From the NCBI GenBank assembly GCA_021443045.1, contig JABUUT010000047.1, forward strand, positions 16,218-22,787: a stretch of 6,570 bases of DNA, written 5' to 3'. A model generated the notes under the pieces. That model did no database searches, was not told the DNA's origin, and saw only the letters and a program-made list of their open reading frames with translations. This DNA comes from Fibrobacteraceae bacterium (GTDB taxonomy: Bacteria; Fibrobacterota; Fibrobacteria; Fibrobacterales; Fibrobacteraceae). The stretch's first letter is position 1. Every line of letters starts with the position of its first letter. The position numbers were made by a program, and so were the translations under genes. Below are positions 1 to 6,459 of this stretch, piece after piece.

Positions 1-17
1 AAGTTAATAACAAAACG

Positions 18-51
18 GGCTGGTTCTTCTTCCGAGGAGCCAGCCATTTTT
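18..51 (+). terminator. Strong intrinsic terminator, probably for a plus-strand gene ending left of the window
   Basis: Bases 18-29 pair with 34-45 in a 12-bp stem (two G-T wobbles) closed by the tetraloop TTCC, followed directly by ATTTTT. This is a textbook rho-independent terminator for transcription entering from the left. Tandem TAA triplets at 5-7 and 8-10 could be the end of that upstream gene, but only a few bases are visible. On the minus strand the same stem is followed by CGTTTTGTTATT, so it may also act as a back-up terminator for the leftward ilvBN transcript. The structure is seen in the sequence; its direction of use is inferred. Confidence 0.8.
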
Positions 52-80
52 AATTTCATGCTATATCTTTACCGGACAGT

Positions 81-129
81 AATAATAAAAAATTCATTTT
101 TTGAAAGTCAAGACCTTCAAAAAATGAAT
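81..129 (-). terminator. A+T-rich hairpin with U-tract, likely ilvBN terminator
   Basis: Bases 92-105 and 116-129 are a perfect 14-bp inverted repeat around a 10-base loop. Read on the minus strand, the stem runs straight into TTTTTTATTATT, the form of an intrinsic terminator, about 105 bp beyond the ilvN stop. The stem has only three G-C pairs, so it may be weak, and the stronger hairpin at 18-45 lies further downstream. A second pair of short arms, CCGGA at 72-76 and TCCGG at 131-135, brackets the hairpin asymmetrically. Confidence 0.5.
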
Positions 130-130
130 A

Positions 131-153
131 TCCGGGGCTTGCGCCCTTCAGAA
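131..153 (-). repeat. Left copy of a dispersed palindromic element (partial)
   Basis: Read on the minus strand this stretch begins TTCTGAAGGGCG (142-153) and forms a small GGGC/GCCC hairpin with a GCAA loop. The same 12-mer opens the full palindrome at 6480-6506 near the other end of the window. The right half here has decayed: CCCCGGATATTC stands where the right copy has CCCTGAAGAATC. It lies between the ilvN stop and its putative terminator, so it would be in the ilvBN 3' untranslated region. The family is inferred from two copies in this window only. Confidence 0.5.
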
Positions 154-170
154 CAACCTTATAAATATGC

Positions 171-219
171 AATTACCAACAACCGACAACCGATTACTGA
201 TAACTGCTTACCGATAACC
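171..219. repeat. Seven tandem degenerate heptanucleotide repeats
   Basis: The tract divides without gaps into AATTACC, AACAACC, GACAACC, GATTACT, GATAACT, GCTTACC and GATAACC. The consensus is GA(T/C)(A/T)AC(C/T), with positions 5 and 6 (A, C) unchanged in all seven units. It lies 14 bp past the ilvN stop codon and would be transcribed as ilvBN 3' untranslated sequence. The arrangement resembles the short tandemly repeated heptamers known from some bacterial genomes, notably cyanobacteria. No function can be read from it. A shorter tract of the same units lies at 6460-6476. Confidence 0.65.
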
Positions 220-233
220 GAAAATTTAAAACC

Positions 234-728
234 CTAGGTTTTATCTTCTCCGCGGAGCATGATTACCTTACCGGTTCTTATGTATTCCACAATTTCGAAC
301 TTCTGGCATAGGCTCTTCATGGCATCAATCTTATCGGTATTTCCGGTAATTTGAATAATCATGGAGTTTTCTGTCATGTCTACGGTAACGGCCTTAAAGT
401 GGTCGCATAACTGCAGAATTTCTGTTCTTTGTTCTGGAGCCAGTTTTACCTTGATAAGGGCCAGTTCCTTTTCGACCACGTTCATATTGGTGTGGTCCTT
501 GGCTTGAATCACGTCCACCAATTTTTCCAGCTGCTTAATAATCTGGAGCAGAATGTCGGGGTTTCCGCGGGCCACAATATTCATGCGGCTAAAATCAGGG
601 TTAAGGGTAGGAGACACTACCAAAGAATCGATGTTGTAGCCACGACGGGAAAAAACCAGGGCAATGCGCACCAGAACACCGGGGCGGTTGGCTACTAACA
701 AACTAATGGAATGAGCTGTAGTAATCAT
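234..728 (-). CDS. ilvN: Acetohydroxyacid synthase small (regulatory) subunit
   Basis: A protein of 164 residues that binds and activates the catalytic subunit IlvB and confers feedback inhibition by branched-chain amino acids, in the cytoplasm. The N-terminal ACT domain (about residues 5-80) shows NRPGVL at 14-19 and FSRRGYNIDSL at 26-36. The C-terminal ALS small-subunit domain follows. By alignment from memory with E. coli IlvH, N14, G17 and N32 match N11, G14 and N29, residues at the valine site whose loss desensitises that enzyme; all three are kept here. The frame is open back to a TTG at 755, but ATG at 728 is preferred: it has AGGAAG eight bases upstream, it follows the ilvB stop by one base, and it gives the usual family length. 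The single-base gap points to translational coupling and near-equal output of the two subunits. ilvH would be an equally valid symbol. Confidence 0.95.
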   Translation of the reverse strand: MITTAHSISLLVANRPGVLVRIALVFSRRGYNIDSLVVSPTLNPDFSRMNIVARGNPDILLQIIKQLEKLVDVIQAKDHTNMNVVEKELALIKVKLAPEQRTEILQLCDHFKAVTVDMTENSMIIQITGNTDKIDAMKSLCQKFEIVEYIRTGKVIMLRGEDKT

Positions 729-729
729 A

Positions 730-2448
730 TTAGGTACTTCCTGTTGGCTTTTCAAGTTGAGATTTTGGTTGTTCCGTAATCATGGAGGTTATGGGGGCTC
801 CAGCCGGAATCATTGGGAACACGTTGTCTTCTTTTTCACATTCGCAGTGGATGAGTATGGGGCCGTCTTTGTAATCCAAAGCTTTTTGAATAACCTTTTC
901 GGCATCGGCGGCACGCTTAATGCGGAGGCCTGGAATGCCATAGGCTTCGGCCAGCTTTACAAAGTCGGGGTTGCCTACCATGTCTACGCTGGAGTAGCGG
1001 TGGTCATAGAAGAGTTCCTGCCACTGCCGCACCATGCCCAGGTACTTGTTGTCCATAACAAAAATTTTGATAGGTAGCTTGTGAATAGCGGCTGTGGCCA
1101 GTTCGGCTTCGGTCATTTGGAAGCCGCCGTCGCCAGAAAAGCTAACTACGGGCCAGCCGGTGGTGGTGCCAACGGCAGCGCCAATGGCAGCTGGAAGACC
1201 AAAGCCCATGGTGCCTGCACCGCCGGAGCTGTGTAGCTGCCGTGGGTAGTTTGTATGGAAAAATTGGGCTACCCACATTTGGTGTTGCCCCACGTCGGTG
1301 GTTACAACGGCCTTGCCCTGAGTAAGGGCCGATACGGTTGCAATCACGTGCTGCATGCGAAGCCCGCCCTGTTTCGGGTAGGTGAGGGGGAAGCGTTTTT
1401 TCCATGTTTGGCAACTTTTTACCCATTCATCCGTATCCAGACGGCCTACCAGTGGCAAAATCTGTTCCAAAATAAGTTTGGCATCGCCACACATAAACAC
1501 ATCGGGCTGTAGCACCTTGCCTTCTTCGGCGGGGTCAATGTCAATGTGCATTTTAATGGCGTTCTTGCAGAATTCGCTGAGTTTACCGGTAATGCGGTCG
1601 TCCCAGCGGCTGCCGATGCTAAGAATAAGGTCGCATTCCAGCAGTGCCTTGTTGGCGTACACGGTGCCGTGCATACCCAACATTCCCAAGGAAAGTTCGT
1701 GGTCGGTGGGGAAGGTGCCTAGGCCTAAAAGGGTGCAGGCTACGGGGGCGTTCAGCTTTTCTGCCAATTCCTTTACCTGTCGGCTTGCTCCCGAAATCAT
1801 GGCTCCATGGCCAACCAAAAGAAGGGGCTTCTTGGATTTCTTTAGATATTCGGCTGCTTTTTCTACACTTTCGGCAGAGGCATGTGTAGGAATTTTGTAG
1901 CCGGGAAGGTCCATTTTGTCGGTGAATGGAGCGGTGCAAATGCCTGCGGTTACATCTTTAGGAAGGTCTATGAGCACTGGGCCTGGGCGGCCGGAGCGTG
2001 CAATGTGAAAGGCTTCCTTCATAATGCGAGGAAGGTCGTTGGAATCTTTTACCAAATAGGAGTGCTTTACGGCGGCAAAGGTCATGCCACTGGTGTCACA
2101 TTCCTGAAAGGCGTCTTTACCCAGGTTTGGGGTTGTGGTTTGGGCGGCCAGCACCACAATTGGGGATGAATCCATGAGGGCGGTGTAGATGCCTGTAAAG
2201 GTATTTGTGGCTCCTGGGCCACTGGTAACTAGAGCCACGCCTACTTTTCCGGTTTCGCGGGCGTATCCGTCGGCCATGTGGGTTGCCCCTTGTTCATGGC
2301 GGGTGAGAATAACTTTGATGTTGGAATCAAGGATGGCATCGAACATTGGTATTGCGGAGCCACCTGGATAGCCGAAAATTGTATCGACACCTTCTCTTTT
2401 TAGGCATTCAATAATCACTTCGGCACCACTTAGGGTCTTGTTTGCCAT
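730..2448 (-). CDS. ilvB: Acetohydroxyacid (acetolactate) synthase large, catalytic subunit
   Basis: A 572-residue ThDP- and FAD-dependent cytoplasmic enzyme. It condenses two pyruvates to 2-acetolactate (valine, leucine) or pyruvate with 2-oxobutyrate (isoleucine). The pyrimidine-binding domain (about 1-170) has FGYPGGS at 25-31 and catalytic Glu52 in RHEQGA. The central domain carries LGMHGT and GSRWDDRITGK, typical of the FAD-binding synthases. The pyrophosphate domain (about 380-540) has GTMGFGLPAAIGA, GDGG at 439-442 and DN at 466-467 for the metal-diphosphate site, then LGMVRQWQ. The C-terminus has the usual NVFPMIPAGA. ATG at 2448 is chosen over an in-frame TTG at 2553 because AGGA sits six bases upstream and homology to the family begins at once; the extra 35 residues would be low-complexity. 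ilvN follows one base after the stop. At the classical herbicide positions Thr105 replaces Pro and Ser31 replaces Ala. No ilvC, ilvD or leu gene is in the window. Confidence 0.96.
   Translation of the reverse strand: MANKTLSGAEVIIECLKREGVDTIFGYPGGSAIPMFDAILDSNIKVILTRHEQGATHMADGYARETGKVGVALVTSGPGATNTFTGIYTALMDSSPIVVLAAQTTTPNLGKDAFQECDTSGMTFAAVKHSYLVKDSNDLPRIMKEAFHIARSGRPGPVLIDLPKDVTAGICTAPFTDKMDLPGYKIPTHASAESVEKAAEYLKKSKKPLLLVGHGAMISGASRQVKELAEKLNAPVACTLLGLGTFPTDHELSLGMLGMHGTVYANKALLECDLILSIGSRWDDRITGKLSEFCKNAIKMHIDIDPAEEGKVLQPDVFMCGDAKLILEQILPLVGRLDTDEWVKSCQTWKKRFPLTYPKQGGLRMQHVIATVSALTQGKAVVTTDVGQHQMWVAQFFHTNYPRQLHSSGGAGTMGFGLPAAIGAAVGTTTGWPVVSFSGDGGFQMTEAELATAAIHKLPIKIFVMDNKYLGMVRQWQELFYDHRYSSVDMVGNPDFVKLAEAYGIPGLRIKRAADAEKVIQKALDYKDGPILIHCECEKEDNVFPMIPAGAPITSMITEQPKSQLEKPTGST
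737..742 (-). promoter_or_regulatory. Ribosome binding site that fixes the ilvN start
   Basis: On the minus strand AGGAAG lies inside the last codons of ilvB, eight bases before ATG at 728-726. The only longer option, TTG at 755-753, would make a 26-bp overlap with ilvB and has no comparable Shine-Dalgarno sequence, so the shorter start is favoured. Confidence 0.7.
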
Positions 2449-2578
2449 AAATTTTCCTGTTTTTAGGTTTGAAATTTTGTTTTGTTTTGAAAAATATAAG
2501 AAATTTTTTGTAAAATGGTGCTGAAGTAACTTGTAATTTTTTAAATAAAGCAATTTTTATTACTATTTCTTACTTTTT

Positions 2579-2609
2579 AACAAGCCCTTTAACCAAAAAC
2601 AAGGGTGTT
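2579..2609 (-). promoter_or_regulatory. Stem-loop in the ilvB leader
   Basis: CCCTT at 2585-2589 pairs with AAGGG at 2601-2605 around an 11-base loop. The stem extends by AACA/TGTT (2579-2582 with 2606-2609) after a two-base bulge. It is the only G+C-containing hairpin I see in the roughly 195-base leader. It is not followed by a U-run on the minus strand, so it is not a simple attenuator. There is no T-box motif and no ATG-started leader peptide. Any regulatory role is speculative. Confidence 0.25.
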
Positions 2610-2650
2610 TTGTGGTAAAATTGTATTTTATTCTTTCTTTCCCTTTTTAA

Positions 2651-2679
2651 ATTATACTAAAAATGAGAAAGTTTGAAAA
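2651..2679 (-). promoter_or_regulatory. Sigma70-like promoter for ilvBN
   Basis: On the minus strand a perfect TATAAT (2651-2656) is preceded by a 17-base spacer and TTTTCA (2674-2679), four of six matches to TTGACA. Transcription would start near 2644, leaving an untranslated leader of about 195 bases before ilvB. The match is good, but the whole region is A+T-rich, so chance similarity is possible. Confidence 0.5.
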
Positions 2680-2734
2680 ATACTCGTTTCTGCCAAAAAT
2701 CAGTCTATATAGATAAATTGTTTTTGGAGGTAAA

Positions 2735-3409
2735 ATGGGTGAAAATGAACTGAAACCCCGTGAAAAACTGCTTCAACTGGGGGCAAACAACCTTTCTACC
2801 GAAGAACTTCTAGCTATCATATTAGGTACCGGTGTAAAAAACTGTGATGTTTTTACTCTGGCTCACAAACTGGCCGAATTTTTAGCTTCTGCCACCATAT
2901 TTCCCGACCCAGACACCCTCTATAAGTTCACAGGATTGGGCCGGGCCAAGACGGCTCAAATTTTGGCCTGTCTGGAACTTTCTGGCCGATACATTCTGTC
3001 GGGTAAGGCGGTTCCCATCCGCAGCCCCGAGGATGTGGCTGGCCGACTCTCATACATGAAATACGAACCTCAGGAGCATTTGGTGGTGGTTACCTTAAAC
3101 TCCTCCGGCTTTGTAATCAACATTCATGAACTTACTACGGGGCTGGTAAACCAGACGCCGGTCCACCCTCGGGAGGCTTTTGCCAAGGCGGTAGAAGATA
3201 GGGCGGTGTCTGTTATTTTTGCCCATAACCATCCGTCGGGCTCGGTACAGCCCAGTGGGGAGGATTGGGCTATTACCAGGGTACTTTGTGCCTCTGGGCA
3301 TATTTTACAAATTCCTGTGCTGGACCACCTTATTATTGGCAAGTGCGGGGTGAACAGCATGTGTCGTTTAAAACCGGAATATTTCGAAAAAAAGGAAAGT
3401 TTTTTGTAA
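2735..3409 (+). CDS. radC: RadC family protein (JAMM/MPN+ metalloprotease-like fold)
   Basis: A 224-residue protein, about the normal RadC length. Residues 1-85 are the helical N-terminal domain: KPREKLL at the start, LSTEELLAIILGTG at 20-33, and a helix-hairpin-helix-like GLGRAKTAQILACLEL at 67-82. Residues about 95-218 are the JAB/MPN domain, with Glu114, VHPREAF at 143-149, HNHPSG at 164-169, Ser174 and Asp177. Together these form the E...HxH...S..D zinc-binding signature, so the metal site is intact. GGAGG four bases before ATG supports the start. The family is called a DNA repair protein, but the original E. coli radC mutation was later assigned to recG and the true role is unsettled. 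It is divergent from ilvB, has its own A+T-rich upstream region and no operon partner here. It uses TTA and CTA leucine codons, unlike the next gene. Confidence 0.95.
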   Translation: MGENELKPREKLLQLGANNLSTEELLAIILGTGVKNCDVFTLAHKLAEFLASATIFPDPDTLYKFTGLGRAKTAQILACLELSGRYILSGKAVPIRSPEDVAGRLSYMKYEPQEHLVVVTLNSSGFVINIHELTTGLVNQTPVHPREAFAKAVEDRAVSVIFAHNHPSGSVQPSGEDWAITRVLCASGHILQIPVLDHLIIGKCGVNSMCRLKPEYFEKKESFL

Positions 3410-3499
3410 AGTTTTCGTTACTTTTGTGAAAAATGGAGAAAATACCCCTAAAAAACCATAAAAAAGTGTGTTCTATATCTCTTTTAGTGTATCATCATG

Positions 3500-3529
3500 T
3501 TACAAATAACATTGTAAATGAACTATATT
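3500..3529 (+). promoter_or_regulatory. Candidate promoter with a palindrome for the OmpA-family gene
   Basis: TATATT at 3524-3529 (five of six to TATAAT) lies 18 bases after TTACAA at 3500-3505, a weak -35. A transcript would start about 25 bases before the ATG. TTACAA and TTGTAA (3512-3517) form a perfect 6-6-6 inverted repeat over the -35 region, which could be an operator. An alternative pair is TTGTAA at 3512 with TAGATA at 3536. All of this sits in A+T-rich sequence and could be chance. Confidence 0.3.
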
Positions 3530-3561
3530 TCTTTTTAGATACATTAAACTAAGGAGACTCT

Positions 3562-6327
3562 ATGAAAAGAGTAGTGATGGGTATGGCTGTAATGCTTGCG
3601 GCGCAGGCATTTGCTGGTCATCCTCAGACCATAAACAAATCCGGTTTTGTCGGTGTAAACAAGACAGAATCTGCTCAATCTCTCGGTCATTCCAAGTTGG
3701 TTTTCAAAGCTTTGGGCGATGCTACACTTGGCAATGAAATGTTCCCTAACGGAGTTACTCAAACTTCCTATAATGGTAATGGAGAGCACAAAGGCTCCAT
3801 TACTAGCACTGTTGATGATTATATGGCTTTTAATGCCGACGTTGGTTTTGCCATTGGTATTTGGCACTACTTTGACTTGGGCATTACTCTTCCTGTTCAT
3901 TACGACAAGTTTAACGCCGAAGGCCCTGTTGTAGATGCCGAAGGCAATGTTCAGAATGATGGCGCAAACGCCTCTATTTCCAGCACCAACATTGGTTACA
4001 TAGGAAACCTCAAGGCCGACTTGAAGATTCGTTTCCCATTGCCAGAAGACCAGCCTTTTGATATCGCCATTTTTGGTGGTGCTTCCTTTGGTACTGCCAA
4101 TGCAGAAAAAGATGGTCTCTGGGTTCGCGATGCTCAGTTTATCAAGAAAGACCAAGACCTTTACTACAAGCAGGAACCAGCCCACGTTGCTCAGTCTTAC
4201 GGAACAAAGAGTTCCGTGCTCAAGGGTGGTCTTGGCATTACTGCCGACTTTAGCAAACTGGATGGCGGCGATGGTGTTCCATTCCTCCTCCATGTGAACG
4301 GTGGTTACAAGTATGCCATGAATACAGACATCTTGTCGATGCCCTACATGAGCGCTGCCGCAGAATTCTACTTCATGGACTTCATATCCATCTTTGCTGA
4401 ATACTACTGGGACATTCAGCTTGACAACTTTGAAGATCCTGCGGAATCCAAGCTGGACATGAAGCAATTCACAGGTGCTTTGGTGTTCCATCTTCCTGTT
4501 GGCTTGGACATTCACTTGGGCGGTTCCTACTACCTGGGTGGCGACAACTTTGTTGACGTTTACGCCATGGAAAACCAGGAACGTGTTTTGCGCTACACCA
4601 CTCGCGTAAATCCTGAATGGACTGTCTATGGTGGTCTTACCTGGAGCGGATTCCTTCTGGCTCAAGACCGCGATGGCGACGGCGTTGTTGACAAGGAAGA
4701 CAAGTGCCCAGATGACTTTGGTCATCGCCTGAACCAGGGCTGCCCGCTGGGTAACCCCGATGCCGATGAAGATGGTGTTTGCGATGCTTGGGTTGCTGAA
4801 AAGGGCTTCCTGGATGAATTTAGCGATGTTTGCGAAGGCGTTGACCAATGCCCCAACGAACCGGGTGAAGGCGATGACGGTTGCCCACTTGATGATCCGG
4901 ACCCAGATAAGGATGGCGTTTGCGATGCCTGGGTAAGCCAGAAGAAGATGAGCAAGAAGTTCAAGGATATTTGCACCGGCATTGATGAATGTCCTTCTCA
5001 GCCTGGTGACCCAGCCTTTAACGGTTGCCCAACCAAGAAACCAGACCCAGATGGTGATGGTCTCTGCTCTCCATGGGTAACAGACGAAGGTCTCGGTTCT
5101 GAATTTGCCGATGTATGTAAGGGTTATGACATGTGCCCCGGTGAAGCTGGCCCCACAGCCAACAAGGGTTGCCCATGGGATGATCCTGACTCCGACGGTG
5201 ACGGCCTTTGCGACGAATGGGTAACTCAGAAGAAGATGGGCTACTACTTTGAAAAGGCTGATGGCTCCGATCCTTACATTACAAAGACCTGTAAGGGTCT
5301 TGACAAGTGCCCACTTGAATTTGGTCCGGCCTCCAACGATGGTTGCCCACTGGGTGACCCTGATGCCGACAAGGACGGCCTCTGTGCTCCGTGGGTAACT
5401 GAAAAGAACATGATGGATCAGTATGATGGTATTTGCCATGGTTTTGACAAGTGCCCCAACGAAGCTGGTGAAGAATGGGCTCAGGGTTGCCCAATGGATG
5501 ATCCTGATACTGATAAGGACGGTGTTTGCGATTCTTGGGTAACTACCAAGAAGATGCAGGAACAGTTCAAGGACATCTGTACTGGTGTGGATAAGTGCCC
5601 AACGGATTCCGGTGCTGTTGATAACGACGGTTGCCCACTTGGCGAACCGGATACCGATAAGGACGGCTTCTGCGATCCTTGGGTGCAACAGAAGGGTATG
5701 GCCGAAAAGTTCAAGGATGTATGTACTGGTTCCGACCGCTGCCCATACGAAGGTGGTGACTTGATTGACAAGTTCGGTTGCCCAATTGATGACAATCCAG
5801 ATACCGACGGTGACGGCGTTTGCGATGCTTGGGTAACACAGAAGGGTCTCTCTGAAAAGTTGGCTTCCAAGTGTACTGGTTTGGACCGCTGCCCAATGGA
5901 CTTCGGTGATCCTAAGTACAATGGTTGTGCTGCTCCTAAGGTTGAAAAACTTGAAGGTGTAACATTCCAGAGCGGTAAGGCTAAACTGCAGAACAACGCC
6001 AAGAAGGTTCTGAAGGGTATTGCCAAGAAGCTCACCAGCGACGAAGCCTATAAGGATTTGAAGCTTGTAATTCAGGGTCATACCGACAACGTTGGTAAGG
6101 CTGCCAAGAACCAGAAACTCTCTGAAGATCGTGCCAAGTCTGTGATGAATGAACTCGTTAAGGCTGGCGTATCTAAGGATCGTATTAAGGCTGTTGGTTG
6201 CGGTTCTGACGCTCCTGTTGCCGACAACAAGACTGCCGATGGCCGTGAAGAAAACCGCCGCATTGAAATGCACTTCGTAACTGAAGATGACAATGGCGAA
6301 AAGTGCGAAGCTTCCTTCACTGAGTAA
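3562..6327 (+). CDS. OmpA-family outer-membrane protein with expanded TSP type-3 repeat linker
   Basis: A 921-residue exported protein. Residues 1-18 are a signal peptide (MKR, hydrophobic core, AFA before Gly19). Residues 19 to about 367 hold alternating aromatic and glycine-rich strands such as GGLTWSGF, consistent with an outer-membrane beta-barrel, and contain no cysteine. A canonical Ca2+ loop DRDGDGVVD (369-377) opens a linker of eight cysteine-rich repeats (398-792). Residues about 797-906 are an OmpA C-terminal domain with FQSGKAKL, GHTDNVG, LSEDRAKSV and DGREENRRIE. Asp842 and Arg857 have the spacing of the diaminopimelate-binding pair of Acinetobacter OmpA. The protein should therefore tether the outer membrane to peptidoglycan, with the repeats in the periplasm. 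AAGGAG five bases before ATG sets the start. The gene is single, with its own terminator. None of its codons is TTA, CTA or TCA, a bias expected of an abundant protein. A role in surface adhesion is possible but not shown. Confidence 0.92.
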   Translation: MKRVVMGMAVMLAAQAFAGHPQTINKSGFVGVNKTESAQSLGHSKLVFKALGDATLGNEMFPNGVTQTSYNGNGEHKGSITSTVDDYMAFNADVGFAIGIWHYFDLGITLPVHYDKFNAEGPVVDAEGNVQNDGANASISSTNIGYIGNLKADLKIRFPLPEDQPFDIAIFGGASFGTANAEKDGLWVRDAQFIKKDQDLYYKQEPAHVAQSYGTKSSVLKGGLGITADFSKLDGGDGVPFLLHVNGGYKYAMNTDILSMPYMSAAAEFYFMDFISIFAEYYWDIQLDNFEDPAESKLDMKQFTGALVFHLPVGLDIHLGGSYYLGGDNFVDVYAMENQERVLRYTTRVNPEWTVYGGLTWSGFLLAQDRDGDGVVDKEDKCPDDFGHRLNQGCPLGNPDADEDGVCDAWVAEKGFLDEFSDVCEGVDQCPNEPGEGDDGCPLDDPDPDKDGVCDAWVSQKKMSKKFKDICTGIDECPSQPGDPAFNGCPTKKPDPDGDGLCSPWVTDEGLGSEFADVCKGYDMCPGEAGPTANKGCPWDDPDSDGDGLCDEWVTQKKMGYYFEKADGSDPYITKTCKGLDKCPLEFGPASNDGCPLGDPDADKDGLCAPWVTEKNMMDQYDGICHGFDKCPNEAGEEWAQGCPMDDPDTDKDGVCDSWVTTKKMQEQFKDICTGVDKCPTDSGAVDNDGCPLGEPDTDKDGFCDPWVQQKGMAEKFKDVCTGSDRCPYEGGDLIDKFGCPIDDNPDTDGDGVCDAWVTQKGLSEKLASKCTGLDRCPMDFGDPKYNGCAAPKVEKLEGVTFQSGKAKLQNNAKKVLKGIAKKLTSDEAYKDLKLVIQGHTDNVGKAAKNQKLSEDRAKSVMNELVKAGVSKDRIKAVGCGSDAPVADNKTADGREENRRIEMHFVTEDDNGEKCEASFTE
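4666..5937 (+). repeat. Coding tandem array: one short plus eight extended TSP3-like repeats
   Basis: Within the OmpA-family gene, a short unit (residues 369-397, two Cys) is followed by eight units beginning at residues 398, 445, 493, 541, 599, 647, 695 and 744. They are 47-49 residues long except unit 4, which has 58 through a ten-residue insertion. Each unit reads PDxDxDGxC, then an invariant Trp-Val, a K/F-rich segment, CxGxDxCP and GCP (last unit GCA). Each unit has four cysteines, 32 in all plus two in the short unit. The DxDxDGxxD loops match TSP3 Ca2+ sites; the Trp-Val segment between the loop and CxGxDxCP is not part of the usual TSP3 motif. DNA periodicity is about 144 bp, so the array could vary by recombination. 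Confidence 0.9.
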
Positions 6328-6352
6328 TGCTTCTCTAAATTTTTAACAAATT

Positions 6353-6384
6353 AAAGCCCCGGTGCCTTAAGGCCCGGGGCTTTT
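6353..6384 (+). terminator. Strong intrinsic terminator of the OmpA-family gene
   Basis: Bases 6353-6362 (AAAGCCCCGG) pair perfectly with 6374-6383, and the loop itself contains the palindrome GCCTTAAGGC (6364-6373), which extends the stem past a one-base bulge. The stem ends in TTTT. It starts 25 bp after the stop codon. The minus-strand side is also T-rich, so it may work in both directions. Confidence 0.85.
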
Positions 6385-6445
6385 CTGTTACGCGCTTTTC
6401 TTTTACCACACGAATTGTTGTTCGCATCTAACGATGCTCGCAGAG

Positions 6446-6457
6446 CTTGGATCCAAG
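6446..6457. repeat. Perfect 12-bp palindrome
   Basis: CTTGGATCCAAG is fully self-complementary and lies just left of the heptad units and the larger palindrome, in the gene-free segment after the terminator. It may be part of the same intergenic element or a protein-binding site; nothing in the window decides between these. Confidence 0.4.
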
Positions 6458-6459
6458 GA

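Noticed and set aside
171..219. CRISPR-like array
   Set aside because: The units are 7 bp with no spacers, unlike CRISPR repeats of about 24-40 bp.
729..755. A nine-residue longer IlvN from TTG at 755
   Set aside because: It would overlap ilvB, lacks a Shine-Dalgarno sequence, and the ATG at 728 has one and gives normal length.
2449..2553. A 35-residue N-terminal extension of IlvB from TTG at 2553
   Set aside because: Low-complexity Lys/Asn/Phe-rich sequence from A+T-rich DNA. The ATG at 2448 has a good ribosome binding site and fits the family start.
2706..2715. TATATA or TAGATA as a radC -10 element
   Set aside because: No acceptable -35 lies at 16-18 bp spacing, and the sequence is A+T-rich throughout. 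I left the radC promoter unannotated.
3410..3480. A terminator between radC and the OmpA-family gene
   Set aside because: There are A- and T-runs and repeated AAAGTTTT, but no G+C-containing inverted repeat that would form a stable hairpin.
3544..6273. A 909-codon open frame on the minus strand opposite the OmpA-family gene
   Set aside because: It is the exact antisense register of a gene with strong codon bias, begins with GTG, and its sequence only mirrors the sense repeats. No ribosome binding site or family resemblance supports it.
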